Part shown: one piece after another, positions 15,319-24,187 of the stretch
Position numbering within the stretch: position 1 is the first letter of the stretch
How the letters are laid out: each line of letters begins with the position of its first letter
Assembly (NCBI GenBank): GCA_945897315.1
Contig: CAMDFF010000010.1
Coordinates: 1 to 32,794, forward strand
Direction of reading: 5' to 3'
Origin: a candidate division TM6 bacterium UASB124
Lineage (GTDB): Bacteria > Babelota > Babeliae > Babelales > RVW-14
DNA: 32,794 bases
Position numbers and translations under genes: made by a program
The notes under the pieces: model-generated
Seen by the model: only the letters and a program-made list of their open reading frames with translations
What the model was told of the DNA's origin: nothing
Databases searched by the model: none

Positions 15319-15792
15319 TTAATGAGAAATCATTAGTGGCGCTTGTTGCTTTAGGTAAAAATCAGGATAAATATCGGCTCGCCAAACACTGCTTTTGCAA
15401 CGGCGACAAGAAAAACCAGCAGCGTATGCACTACACACCATAAAATCAGTCAGACATTCTGCCGTACTTAATGAAAATACCTTTGCAAATGCCTCAAAGT
15501 GCTCAATCCACAATACAAATTCGTTCCTGCTGTGCTCAGCGGCGGCTAGCACCTTGCAAGAAAGTGCAAACATGACGCCCCCCCACTCGTTACCCTGGTT
15601 GCACATAGCGCACATTAAAACGGGGTTATTATTCTTGTACGTCTTTCGAAAAAGCTCTTCAGCATCATTTATTTTATTAACAGATGCTAAAAGTCTTTCG
15701 CCACGTTTACGCATCAACGCTTGAGAAACATTTTTAGCAACAACGATCTGAGACACCCCAATCAGTAGTAAAATCAATAGTTTAATTCTCAT
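15319..15792 (-). CDS. Cys-rich secreted protein of unknown function
   Basis: The 157-residue product has a signal peptide (MRIKLLILLLIGVSQIVVA|KN). Seven Cys occur in the mature part: a CxxC in LMCAMCN, single Cys in LSCKV, AECL and MVCS, and a second CxxC in SCRRCKSS. The arrangement suggests a disulfide or metal-bound domain outside the cytoplasm. A G8 run sits two bases before the ATG, where the ribosome site should be, and a G7 run lies inside the gene (15578-15584), so length changes there could alter expression or frame. The gene follows the zinc-ribbon gene by 24 bases and is probably co-transcribed. No family is recognised. Confidence 0.72.
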   Translation of the reverse strand: MRIKLLILLLIGVSQIVVAKNVSQALMRKRGERLLASVNKINDAEELFRKTYKNNNPVLMCAMCNQGNEWGGVMFALSCKVLAAAEHSRNEFVLWIEHFEAFAKVFSLSTAECLTDFMVCSAYAAGFSCRRCKSSVWRADIYPDFYLKQQAPLMISH

Positions 15793-15816
15793 AGCCCCCC
15801 CCAGGAATAATTGTTT

Positions 15817-16137
15817 TTATAAAAGAACCGAACTATCAGTTTTGTCTTGAATATGCATGGTGGTTGCTACTGAGGATTCATCCACAGGTGCCCCTTCCCA
15901 ACATGTTGGTTTTTTACATTGTGGACATTCAAAATGCAATTCATTTGCTGCAGCTGCCAACATATTATCTGGCAACCCTTTAAGTCCAACAATATAACCC
16001 ATAACCATAGCTACCAGTGATTGAGCAACAGATTCACCTAGCAATTTTGCAAATCGAACACCAAGGTGAGTCGCAAATATCAATGACGTCATCGTTCTAT
16101 TGCATTCAAGACATTTCATCCGAATTGTTATTTCCAT
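15817..16137 (-). CDS. Small zinc-ribbon-like protein
   Basis: The 106-residue product has two CxxC knuckles: C9-LE-C12 near the N-terminus and C71-PQ-C74 (with C79 after it), separated by a hydrophobic, probably helical stretch (FATHLGVRFAKLLGESVAQSLVAMVMGYIVGL). That segment could be a buried helix pair or a membrane hairpin. The Cys pairs fit a zinc ribbon split by a helical insertion. There is no signal peptide. TAGGAG lies 7-8 bases before ATG. It is the first gene of a two-gene unit with the Cys-rich secreted protein and is the gene nearest the dyad axis. Function is unknown. Confidence 0.72.
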   Translation of the reverse strand: MEITIRMKCLECNRTMTSLIFATHLGVRFAKLLGESVAQSLVAMVMGYIVGLKGLPDNMLAAAANELHFECPQCKKPTCWEGAPVDESSVATTMHIQDKTDSSVLL

Positions 16138-16172
16138 TACAGCAACTCCTAAAACGAAGATGTTTGTTACGT

Positions 16173-16200
16173 ATTAGATTAATTGTTCAAACCTTAACAA
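16173..16200 (-). promoter_or_regulatory. Candidate promoter of zinc-ribbon gene
   Basis: On the minus strand TTGTTA (16200-16195) and TCTAAT (16178-16173) with a 16-base spacer lie about 35 bases before the ATG. The fit to consensus is weak to moderate. Confidence 0.3.
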
Positions 16201-16270
16201 AGACTTATACAAAAAATCAAGTCGACGCCCAACGAAAACAAATTTTTTACTTACTTTTTAACAGTACACG

Positions 16271-16364
16271 CTTAAATTCTAGAATGAAGTGCAACACCTC
16301 CCCAGGTATACTGGGATTTGTGACTAAACAAAAAAAGGTGTTGCACTTTATTCTAGAATTTAAG
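16271..16364. mobile_element. 94-bp element with 29-bp inverted ends, IS30-like (possible MITE)
   Basis: The ends 16271-16299 and 16336-16364 are inverted copies matching at 28 of 29 positions. The only mismatch is G16286 opposite T16349, which could still pair as G-U in RNA. The arms contain CTAGAAT and AAGTGCAACACC; GTGTTGCACTT-type ends are familiar to me from IS30-family transposons, with the GCAAC portion inward as here. The 36-base interior carries a small CCCAG/CTGGG hairpin and encodes nothing. No target duplication is obvious. It could instead be a structured RNA or terminator-like element. Confidence 0.5.
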
Positions 16365-16431
16365 ATCAATTTTCAGGCTTTAAAGAGTGCTATTTTATAA
16401 AATAGCACTCTTTAAAGCCTGAAAATTGATC
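16364..16431. repeat. Dyad centre, spacer-free
   Basis: The axis falls between A16397 and T16398 in TATTTTATAAAATA. The immediate arms (TAAAGAGTGCTATTTTA and its complement) are AT-rich apart from GAGTGC. Because the whole window is symmetric, any natural short palindrome that seeded the fold-back cannot be distinguished here. Confidence 0.9.
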
Positions 16432-16524
16432 TTAAATTCTAGAATAAAGTGCAACACCTTTTTTTGTTTAGTCACAAATCCCAGTATACCTGGGGAGGTG
16501 TTGCACTTCATTCTAGAATTTAAG
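16431..16524. mobile_element. 94-bp IS30-like inverted-end element, mirror copy
   Basis: Reverse complement of the element at 16271-16364, with the same single mismatch between its ends. The two copies are 66 bases apart across the dyad axis. Confidence 0.5.
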
Positions 16525-16594
16525 CGTGTACTGTTAAAAAGTAAGTAAAAAATTTGTTTTCGTTGGGCGTCGACTTGATTTTTTGTATAAGTCT

Positions 16595-16622
16595 TTGTTA
16601 AGGTTTGAACAATTAATCTAAT
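16595..16622 (+). promoter_or_regulatory. Candidate promoter of zinc-ribbon gene, mirror copy
   Basis: TTGTTA and TCTAAT with a 16-base spacer, mirrored from 16173-16200. Confidence 0.3.
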
Positions 16623-16657
16623 ACGTAACAAACATCTTCGTTTTAGGAGTTGCTGTA

Positions 16658-16978
16658 ATGGAAATAACAATTCGGATGAAATGTCTTGAATGCAATAGAA
16701 CGATGACGTCATTGATATTTGCGACTCACCTTGGTGTTCGATTTGCAAAATTGCTAGGTGAATCTGTTGCTCAATCACTGGTAGCTATGGTTATGGGTTA
16801 TATTGTTGGACTTAAAGGGTTGCCAGATAATATGTTGGCAGCTGCAGCAAATGAATTGCATTTTGAATGTCCACAATGTAAAAAACCAACATGTTGGGAA
16901 GGGGCACCTGTGGATGAATCCTCAGTAGCAACCACCATGCATATTCAAGACAAAACTGATAGTTCGGTTCTTTTATAA
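16658..16978 (+). CDS. Small zinc-ribbon-like protein, mirror copy
   Basis: Identical to the product of 15817-16137, now on the plus strand: two CxxC knuckles around a hydrophobic helical stretch, with TAGGAG before the ATG. The two copies are transcribed away from the dyad axis. See the left copy for the full description. Confidence 0.72.
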   Translation: MEITIRMKCLECNRTMTSLIFATHLGVRFAKLLGESVAQSLVAMVMGYIVGLKGLPDNMLAAAANELHFECPQCKKPTCWEGAPVDESSVATTMHIQDKTDSSVLL

Positions 16979-17002
16979 AAACAATTATTCCTGGGGGGGG
17001 CT

Positions 17003-17476
17003 ATGAGAATTAAACTATTGATTTTACTACTGATTGGGGTGTCTCAGATCGTTGTTGCTAAAAATGTTTCTCAAGCGTTGATGCGTAAACGTGGCGAAAG
17101 ACTTTTAGCATCTGTTAATAAAATAAATGATGCTGAAGAGCTTTTTCGAAAGACGTACAAGAATAATAACCCCGTTTTAATGTGCGCTATGTGCAACCAG
17201 GGTAACGAGTGGGGGGGCGTCATGTTTGCACTTTCTTGCAAGGTGCTAGCCGCCGCTGAGCACAGCAGGAACGAATTTGTATTGTGGATTGAGCACTTTG
17301 AGGCATTTGCAAAGGTATTTTCATTAAGTACGGCAGAATGTCTGACTGATTTTATGGTGTGTAGTGCATACGCTGCTGGTTTTTCTTGTCGCCGTTGCAA
17401 AAGCAGTGTTTGGCGAGCCGATATTTATCCTGATTTTTACCTAAAGCAACAAGCGCCACTAATGATTTCTCATTAA
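17003..17476 (+). CDS. Cys-rich secreted protein, mirror copy
   Basis: Identical to 15319-15792. The G8 run is at 16993-17000 just before the ATG, and the G7 run is at 17211-17217 inside the gene. Both have the same length as in the left copy. Confidence 0.72.
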   Translation: MRIKLLILLLIGVSQIVVAKNVSQALMRKRGERLLASVNKINDAEELFRKTYKNNNPVLMCAMCNQGNEWGGVMFALSCKVLAAAEHSRNEFVLWIEHFEAFAKVFSLSTAECLTDFMVCSAYAAGFSCRRCKSSVWRADIYPDFYLKQQAPLMISH

Positions 17477-17496
17477 TTATGACAGCTTAGCGTGCG

Positions 17497-18384
17497 TTAA
17501 TATTCATTAACTATTGTATCGATGACTTGTTTCGATTTTTCTTTTTCCAACGGATTAGTGCCTGGCAGTCCGGCGTAGACGATCAAGGCTTTCCAAAGAG
17601 CCCAACCACGAGCACGAGCCCAGGTGGCGGCATCAAGCTTAAGCGCGGTACGAAAAGCATTGCGGCTTTCACCCGCAAATAATGTCCAGGCCAGTACCAG
17701 ATCGCACGCGGGGTCTCCGATCGCCAACCCGCCAAAATCGATGACGGCGCTGAGCTTACCATCTATGACTAGTAAGTTTCCCTGGGCGATGTCTCCATGG
17801 ACCCATACAGGAGGGTTGCTCTCGGTTGGTGCAAGTGCTTCATCCCAGATTGCTGTTACAGTCTTGGTGTCAATTGTATTGCCCAGGGTTGTGATAGCCT
17901 GTCTTGTTTCAGCGTCATAGGTTTGGAGCGGGCCACCACGATAAAAATTGTGTTGTCCCGCGACTGGTCCGCCAGCAGTATTGATTTTTTGCAGTGCAAC
18001 TAAGAAATGCGCTAGGTCAGTAGCAAACAGCGATAGATCGTTAATGCGTTCGATCGATGCAGTTTCGCCATCGATCCATTGATAGATTGACCAGGACCAG
18101 GGATATTCTGTACTTGGGCTCCCCATGGCCACAGGCTTTGGAATGGGAAGGGGCAGATGTGGTGCTAGCCTTGGTAACCAGAGTTGCTCTTTTCCTACTT
18201 GTTCAGCATAGCGAGCAGCGCTGGGCAGGCGGATGCTCATGTGCTCCCCGAGATGAAACGTTCTGTTGTCCCAGCCTCCATATTTAACGGGCTTAATCGG
18301 GAGATCTGCCCATTGTGGAAATTGTGAGGTGATGAGGTGCTGTGCGAGAGCAGTGTTTATCTCTTGTTTCTCAGCAGGTTTCAT
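17497..18384 (-). CDS. APH-family small-molecule kinase, mirror copy
   Basis: Identical to 14411-15298, including the HGDIAQGN catalytic motif. The alternative TTG start would place its 5' end at 18399. Confidence 0.88.
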   Translation of the reverse strand: MKPAEKQEINTALAQHLITSQFPQWADLPIKPVKYGGWDNRTFHLGEHMSIRLPSAARYAEQVGKEQLWLPRLAPHLPLPIPKPVAMGSPSTEYPWSWSIYQWIDGETASIERINDLSLFATDLAHFLVALQKINTAGGPVAGQHNFYRGGPLQTYDAETRQAITTLGNTIDTKTVTAIWDEALAPTESNPPVWVHGDIAQGNLLVIDGKLSAVIDFGGLAIGDPACDLVLAWTLFAGESRNAFRTALKLDAATWARARGWALWKALIVYAGLPGTNPLEKEKSKQVIDTIVNEY

Positions 18385-18506
18385 TCGTGGTCCATTCAAT
18401 TTTATTGGATATCTATCGACCGAATTTTATCACAGGTTCGCGAAAGCGTACAGTGTAGCATTATCCCTTGTCAGTTGTCACAGGCGACAATTGTTTTAAG
18501 TTATAT

Positions 18507-18536
18507 TTGCAAGTTGAAGCCTGGCCTTGTTATTAT
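18507..18536 (+). promoter_or_regulatory. Candidate promoter of the all-beta secreted-protein gene, mirror copy
   Basis: TTGCAA, 18 bases, TATTAT; mirrored from 14259-14288. Confidence 0.35.
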
Positions 18537-18583
18537 AAAATTAAAAGTTGCAATAATTAATTTTCTTTAAAGATGGAGTTTCT

Positions 18584-19243
18584 ATGATGTGTTCGAAAAA
18601 AATATTGTTAGCAGTGCTTCTTGCTGTTTCGGCGGGTGGTTCTGCGTATGGTAAAAGTGGGGATTGGTCTTATATCTATCACGAACCAACATTGCAGTAT
18701 ATTTATTTGGTTGGTAACCCCAGTTATACAGGATCAGAACCGTATGACCCTGCGTCGTACATTATTGCCGGCGACCCATCGATGGCGAATCCCTTTACGC
18801 TGGTTACAGATACTAAATCAGGATTGTCTACGTTGTCGTTTATAACGATTTTGCAGGATGGAACCGGAGCGCCTGTAGAGACTACTCGTCGTCTTTGTCT
18901 TGCACGGCTTGCAGATGGAACGGTTGGATTAAAAAATATTTCAGCTGCTGGATCAGCCGCTGCGGACCCCTCATGCTTATGGAAAGTGATTGATGATGGC
19001 CTTGATGCCACAAATGTACCGCATAGTCGTGTGCTGGTACCAGGAACAGATAGTGCCCCGCAGTATTTGACGTTTGACGATGGTTTGAGCGTGCAATCTG
19101 GGTTAAATATGACATCTGCACAGTTTCGCATGGGGCAAGATGGTACAACTCCGCTGCTGTATGTAGATGGCTATGATGGTCTTACTAATGTACCTGATCG
19201 TAATCAAGTTACAGGGTCTGCGTCAGCTACTGTTGTAAAATAG
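18584..19243 (+). CDS. Secreted protein with possible beta-trefoil-like repeats, mirror copy
   Basis: Identical to 13552-14211: signal peptide, then a beta-rich body with recurring DG turns, ending in TAG. Confidence 0.7.
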   Translation: MMCSKKILLAVLLAVSAGGSAYGKSGDWSYIYHEPTLQYIYLVGNPSYTGSEPYDPASYIIAGDPSMANPFTLVTDTKSGLSTLSFITILQDGTGAPVETTRRLCLARLADGTVGLKNISAAGSAAADPSCLWKVIDDGLDATNVPHSRVLVPGTDSAPQYLTFDDGLSVQSGLNMTSAQFRMGQDGTTPLLYVDGYDGLTNVPDRNQVTGSASATVVK

Positions 19244-19315
19244 TAGCCAACAATTGCTTGATGAGAGAAGATATTTTTGAGCAGATAGTTAATTGTTTAG
19301 AATAAGGATTGCACA

Positions 19316-19852
19316 ATGATAACAATGAAAAAAAATAGTTTGTTTATAGCCTTGCTTGCTTTAATTGGGATGGATAGTGCTTTAGAAGCAGCTCGTAAAA
19401 AACCTAAAAACACACACAAAGCTGTATCGTTTAGGTCAAAGGGAGGCACAAAATCTGTTCCTATCAGTAATGTTACACCTTCTTTGGTTAAAACACATGT
19501 AGCAACAGTTGTAAATGCGAAATTTAAAAATTTATGGGATAGAGAGCTATCACAAGTTGATGGAGCAGTGCCTCCATTTGCTGTAAACTTTGGTCCACCA
19601 GGCGAATGTATTTATCCAGAGCTAAAGCCATCGACAGGAAATGATAAAGAGTTTATCGCATTGATACAACTGATTATCCATAACAGTGGGGGAGCTTTTG
19701 GCTATGTTTTTAATAATTATGATACTGCTCGAAAGACAGCTCTTAAGGCTATGACGGCAACGGTGCTACCCCCTGGAAAGGCTATGACACTGGCTGACTT
19801 TGCGATCAAATTTAAGCGTCGCTCGATCTCATCAATTCTTAGCAAGCCATAG
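19316..19852 (+). CDS. Secreted basic protein, mirror copy
   Basis: Identical to 12943-13479. AAGGA at 19304-19308 precedes the first ATG by 7 bases. Confidence 0.72.
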   Translation: MITMKKNSLFIALLALIGMDSALEAARKKPKNTHKAVSFRSKGGTKSVPISNVTPSLVKTHVATVVNAKFKNLWDRELSQVDGAVPPFAVNFGPPGECIYPELKPSTGNDKEFIALIQLIIHNSGGAFGYVFNNYDTARKTALKAMTATVLPPGKAMTLADFAIKFKRRSISSILSKP

Positions 19853-19860
19853 TTATCTAT

Positions 19861-19917
19861 TGACCTGCTCTTTCTCTGTTGTGGTGAAAAAACCATTAAG
19901 CTGAGAAAGAGCGGTCA
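19861..19917. terminator. Long inverted repeat at a convergent gene end, mirror copy
   Basis: Mirror of 12878-12934, overlapping the 3' end of the ABC exporter gene copy. Confidence 0.55.
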
Positions 19918-21644
19918 TTATTTCTTTCCGGATTCATGACAGAAGCAAGAGTGACTTCGTGAACTAATCCATTTTCAACCTTTAAAATTCTATCACACCG
20001 GCTGATAGTGCTAAGTCTGTGGGCAATAATGAGTAATGTCTTTCCGTCAGCGTGGTCATAAATCTCTTGCATGATATGTTCTTCATTCGCATTATCGAGC
20101 GATGACGTTGCTTCGTCTAATACCAGCACCTCAGGGTTGCCATAGAGCGCACGAGCGATAGCAAGGCGCTGTCGCTGGCCGCCACTGAGCTGAATACCTG
20201 CTTCTCCAATCTGGGCCTGTAGGCCTCCTTTATCCATAATTAACTCATACAGGCGAGCTTTTTTTAGCACACTGATCACGTGCGCTTCGTCAGCGTTGCG
20301 ACCACAAATAATATTTTCTGCCACTGTGCCATCGAATAAGTAGATGTGTTGTGGTATATAGCCGATGTGTTGCCGCCACGCTCTGACATTTGTGCTGTCG
20401 ACTACAATATTATCTACAAAGAGGCTTCCGCTTTGCACGGGCAGTAGGCCGACAAGAATGTCGATGAGTGTTGTTTTTCCTGCACCACTTTCGCCAATAA
20501 ATCCAATGCGCTGTCCTTTTGTAATGGTAAGTGAGACATTCTTTAAAATGGGCTTGCCTGGAACATAGCTAAAAGTAATATCTGTAAGGGTTATGGCATG
20601 ATTGAATGCAAGTGCCTGATGGGAAAGTGTTTCGGTGATACTATCTAGATATTCAACAAAGGGCTTGATCGCGTGTTTATTGAAGGTAATTTGATTGTAG
20701 CTGGTAAGGATTTTTGTAATTGACGGGAGAAAACGGTAGAAGGCTAGCGCGTACATTGAGACGATAGGCAGTACAAATTGTGCATTGTTATGGCGAAAAA
20801 GTACATACACAATAACGGCTATGAGCATGCAAAAACCGAGTGTCTCTAGAATAAACCTTGGGAGGCCTTGCCAGACTATGTTGACGTTGTTTGCCTGAGC
20901 AAAACCATAGGCGCTGCTGTTAAAAGCATCAGCATGTTGTGTATTGTTGCCGAGGAGCTTTAAAAATTTGTAGTTCCCAAAAACCTGGTGGTATTTTTTA
21001 TCACGAGCAAGAGAAAAAAATTGAGAACGCTTACCCGCGGCGGTTATTCTGTGAGAGAATGTTTTGATAATTATCAGTACTTTTGTTGTTAGCAGAAGCG
21101 TTAAGACCAGTGTCATCTTCCAATTTACATAAAAAAGCATCGCGTAAATAGCGATTATTGTTGAGCTTTCAGCAAGAATTGCTAGCAAGCCACTGATGAC
21201 ATGGGTAATTTGCATTGATGAGGTATTGATGAGATGAGCAACCCCAGAATTGCTTTTGAGCGCGAAGTCGCTAAAGGGTAATTTTAAAAAATGATTAAAT
21301 GCTTGTGTCGCAAAGTCATATTGGCGCATTTGTGCAAAGCGGCTGAGATAATAAATGTGTAAGACATTGATCAGTGCACGTGCAATATAAAAAAAAATCA
21401 GCAATAGTCCAAAACAGATGACAAATGTTGTGTGCTGCTGAAAATGTAGTTTGTGGTACCAGTAAGAAAAATATGGGTTGGAATCAATTACTGAGAGATT
21501 TGTCGACATACTAACAAAAACCATCAGTGCAGAGATGCCAATCGTCTCAATTAATGAGACCAGTATCGATCCCAATAGTAGCCATGTGAGTTCATGTTTA
21601 TCACGGGTGGAGAGAAGTTTTGTGAAAAGTGGGACAACAAACAT
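19896..21644 (-). CDS. ABC exporter, PglK/MsbA-like, mirror copy
   Basis: Identical to 11151-12899, with intact Walker A, LSGGQ, Walker B and H-loop. It is the last gene of the mirrored alaS run on the minus strand. Confidence 0.88.
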   Translation of the reverse strand: MFVVPLFTKLLSTRDKHELTWLLLGSILVSLIETIGISALMVFVSMSTNLSVIDSNPYFSYWYHKLHFQQHTTFVICFGLLLIFFYIARALINVLHIYYLSRFAQMRQYDFATQAFNHFLKLPFSDFALKSNSGVAHLINTSSMQITHVISGLLAILAESSTIIAIYAMLFYVNWKMTLVLTLLLTTKVLIIIKTFSHRITAAGKRSQFFSLARDKKYHQVFGNYKFLKLLGNNTQHADAFNSSAYGFAQANNVNIVWQGLPRFILETLGFCMLIAVIVYVLFRHNNAQFVLPIVSMYALAFYRFLPSITKILTSYNQITFNKHAIKPFVEYLDSITETLSHQALAFNHAITLTDITFSYVPGKPILKNVSLTITKGQRIGFIGESGAGKTTLIDILVGLLPVQSGSLFVDNIVVDSTNVRAWRQHIGYIPQHIYLFDGTVAENIICGRNADEAHVISVLKKARLYELIMDKGGLQAQIGEAGIQLSGGQRQRLAIARALYGNPEVLVLDEATSSLDNANEEHIMQEIYDHADGKTLLIIAHRLSTISRCDRILKVENGLVHEVTLASVMNPERNNDRSFSA

Positions 21645-21726
21645 GCCGGCCTCGTCAGGTGATGGTAGAACTGATAGGGATTAAGTATCCACGATACCTG
21701 GTTTGTGTAAAATGAAAAGTGCTTGA

Positions 21727-23616
21727 TTAGCGAAGCAGCGTAATGACATCAGGTTCGTGTTTGCTTGTCGCTGGTTGTCCTGTAATCCAGTTGATGTTGT
21801 ATTCCTGTAGTGATGGATCCTTATAGAAATGCTTTCTGGTTGTCGGTAGTTTTTTATAAAAATTATGCCAAATAGGAAAAGCAGTTCTGCTAGCTAGGAG
21901 GTTGCTTCCCATAGGTGTATTATCGTCACAGCCAATGTACAGTGCGGTAGTGAGGGCTGGTGTTGCACCAACAAACCACGTGGTAGCAACCCCATTGGTT
22001 GACCCTGTTTTACCAATAGATTCGCATGAAAGCCAATCTTTACCATGCTGGCGCTGGGCTGCTAGCATGCGTAGCTCAAGCAAGTTCACCATGCGGCTAC
22101 ACAGGCGAGCATCAAGAATACGTTTGCTTGTTGGGGTTGCTTCAAATATTTTATTGCCTTGTTCGTCTTTAACCCATTCAATGAGATATGGTTTGACGTA
22201 TACACCATTATTAGCAAAAACATTGAATGCTGCAGCGTTTTCTTCTACTGTTGCTTGCGCTGTGCCAAGTGCTGCTGATGGATACTCGGTGAGGTGTCGT
22301 GTAATGCCAAATTGTCTGCTCCATGGGGCGACGTAAGCGCCACTAATTTTTAAAAAGAGCTTTACAGTGATAGTATTGACCGATGTTGTGATAGCCCGTG
22401 CTAGTGTCATAGGGCCATCGAAGCGATTGTACCAATTAACCGGGCGCCAGATATTGCCATTGGGCATTTGCATTTCAATGGGTTCATCGATAAAAACGCT
22501 GTTCATGTCGATGCCGGCACGCATGGCAAGTGCATACAATATAGGCTTGAATGTTGAACCAATTTGACGATGTGTTTGCGTTGCGCGATTCCACTGTGAC
22601 TGCTTAAAATCATAGCCGCCGATCATGGCCTTAATTTGTCCTGTGTCAGGCTCTAAGGCCATGAGGCCACCGTTGAGTTTGTCACCAAGTTTAACACGTA
22701 GCTTGTGTACAACATCGCTAAATGCTTGCTCTGCGTGCTCCTGTGTGGGGGTATGAATTGTAGTTTTGATTTTGAGGCCCTTTTGGTACAGCACATCTTT
22801 GCCAAAAGTTTGTTCTGCCCATTGTCTGATCCATTCTTGCGTGTACATCCGGATTGGGTTGCCTGGTGCAAAATCATTGATTACCATTTTTGTGGCAGTA
22901 GCAGCGGCCTGCTCCTCACGTGTAATAAAATTAAGCTTATGCATGCTGTTTAAAATGAGATTGCGACGCTTAGTGGCACCGCCAGGGGCATTGAGTGGTG
23001 AATAAAGACGTGCAGATGCGGCAACGCCAGCAAGGGTAGCGGCTTCGGGTAGTGTGAGATCTTTGAGTGGCTTGCTCCACAAGCGGCGGCAAGCGGCTTC
23101 CACTCCATAAATACCACGGCCAAAATAGATATTATTAAGATAAATTTCTAAAATTTGTTCTTTAGATAGTTGTCGTTCAAGCTGGACGGCAATAAAAACT
23201 TCTTGAATTTTTCTAAACCAGGTGCGCTCATACGATAAAAACATGAGGCGCGCAATTTGTTGAGTGATAGTGCTCGCGCCTTGTTTGACTTTTCCATGCA
23301 TTATATTAACGATAGCGGATCGCACTATCCCTCGACCAGAAATACCGCTATGCGTAAAAAAGCTATGATCTTCGGCTGCTACAAAAGCTTGAATGAGATT
23401 GTTTGGAAGTTTATCGAAGGCGACGGGAGCACGCTTGTCCAATTCGAATTTGGCAATAATCGCGCCTTCATCATCAAGAACAACAGAGGGTTGTGCGATT
23501 GTATAGATGTCTAGCGCGGCAAAGTCGACCCAATCCTTTTCTATGAGCACAGTGGCGACGCCAAGTGTAATAGAAAAAATGATACAAAGACTTACAATGA
23601 CGCGACGGATCAACAC
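21727..23616 (-). CDS. Bifunctional penicillin-binding protein, mirror copy
   Basis: Identical to 9179-11068, with both glycosyltransferase and transpeptidase active sites intact. The GTG/TTG start ambiguity is the same (23616 or 23613). Confidence 0.93.
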   Translation of the reverse strand: MLIRRVIVSLCIIFSITLGVATVLIEKDWVDFAALDIYTIAQPSVVLDDEGAIIAKFELDKRAPVAFDKLPNNLIQAFVAAEDHSFFTHSGISGRGIVRSAIVNIMHGKVKQGASTITQQIARLMFLSYERTWFRKIQEVFIAVQLERQLSKEQILEIYLNNIYFGRGIYGVEAACRRLWSKPLKDLTLPEAATLAGVAASARLYSPLNAPGGATKRRNLILNSMHKLNFITREEQAAATATKMVINDFAPGNPIRMYTQEWIRQWAEQTFGKDVLYQKGLKIKTTIHTPTQEHAEQAFSDVVHKLRVKLGDKLNGGLMALEPDTGQIKAMIGGYDFKQSQWNRATQTHRQIGSTFKPILYALAMRAGIDMNSVFIDEPIEMQMPNGNIWRPVNWYNRFDGPMTLARAITTSVNTITVKLFLKISGAYVAPWSRQFGITRHLTEYPSAALGTAQATVEENAAAFNVFANNGVYVKPYLIEWVKDEQGNKIFEATPTSKRILDARLCSRMVNLLELRMLAAQRQHGKDWLSCESIGKTGSTNGVATTWFVGATPALTTALYIGCDDNTPMGSNLLASRTAFPIWHNFYKKLPTTRKHFYKDPSLQEYNINWITGQPATSKHEPDVITLLR

Positions 23617-23634
23617 AACCCTCTGTATTAAAAA

Positions 23635-24174
23635 TTAACGTATTAGATCTGTGCATGAAAGAGATCGTCTTGGTGCTGATTGCATACGACTACTCTCGCC
23701 ACATGTACGAGCGGTATCTTCTGTAGGAGTAAAGACTTGTGAGTATTGAGGTGTAAATACTCTATCATCTATAGCGATGATAGAGTCAAACGTAGGTGTA
23801 AAATCAGTGGTATTGCGCCGATTATCTAACTCACGCAAAACTATTGTTACAGCTGCAACGCCAGTTTGGATGATCCAGGCAGCACTTTCTACGGTGCTGA
23901 ATCGCTCTCTATAATCAAATCCGTCTCTCTTATCATACTCAAATGATAGGACCGCTCTCTTGGCAATAGTATGCTTTTCTTCTGTGATGTTATCAGTGAG
24001 GTGAATAGGTGTATTGGTTAAGTTCATAAAAATAACGGGCATACTATCTTCTATGATAGGCGATAAGACCATTTCGTGAATGGCTCCATAGAGTGGCGGT
24101 GGTGATTGCATAGCAACAACACTCTGATTAATACCACTAAGAACTAATAAGCTTGCAAGTAATAAAACATTCAT
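23635..24174 (-). CDS. Secreted protein in the alaS-PBP run, mirror copy
   Basis: Identical to 8621-9160: signal peptide, unknown mature domain, two FTP repeats near the C-terminus. Confidence 0.7.
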   Translation of the reverse strand: MNVLLLASLLVLSGINQSVVAMQSPPPLYGAIHEMVLSPIIEDSMPVIFMNLTNTPIHLTDNITEEKHTIAKRAVLSFEYDKRDGFDYRERFSTVESAAWIIQTGVAAVTIVLRELDNRRNTTDFTPTFDSIIAIDDRVFTPQYSQVFTPTEDTARTCGESSRMQSAPRRSLSCTDLIR

Positions 24175-24187
24175 AAAAACCCCTTTT

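Larger units (their letters stand above)
1..16397 (+). repeat. Left arm of a window-wide perfect inverted repeat
   Basis: This arm is the reverse complement of 16398-32794. The first 20 bases match the reverse complement of the last 20. Every gene start and end at position x has a partner at 32795-x with an identical protein. The centre has no spacer. All unique sequence of the window is in this arm. Confidence 0.98.
16138..16657. other. Central gene-free region spanning the dyad axis
   Basis: This 520-base stretch (260 unique bases and their mirror) separates the two divergent copies of the zinc-ribbon gene. It holds promoter candidates, two copies of a 94-bp element with inverted ends, and the spacer-free centre TATTTTATAAAATA. 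A 127-codon open frame crosses the axis on each strand but overlaps the zinc-ribbon gene antisense and is not credible. Confidence 0.8.

Noticed and set aside
16017-16400. A 127-codon frame crossing the dyad axis (and its mirror 16395-16778)
   Set aside because: It overlaps the zinc-ribbon gene antisense, runs through the inverted-end element and ends just past the axis. It has no domain or ribosome site and is probably created by the fold-back.
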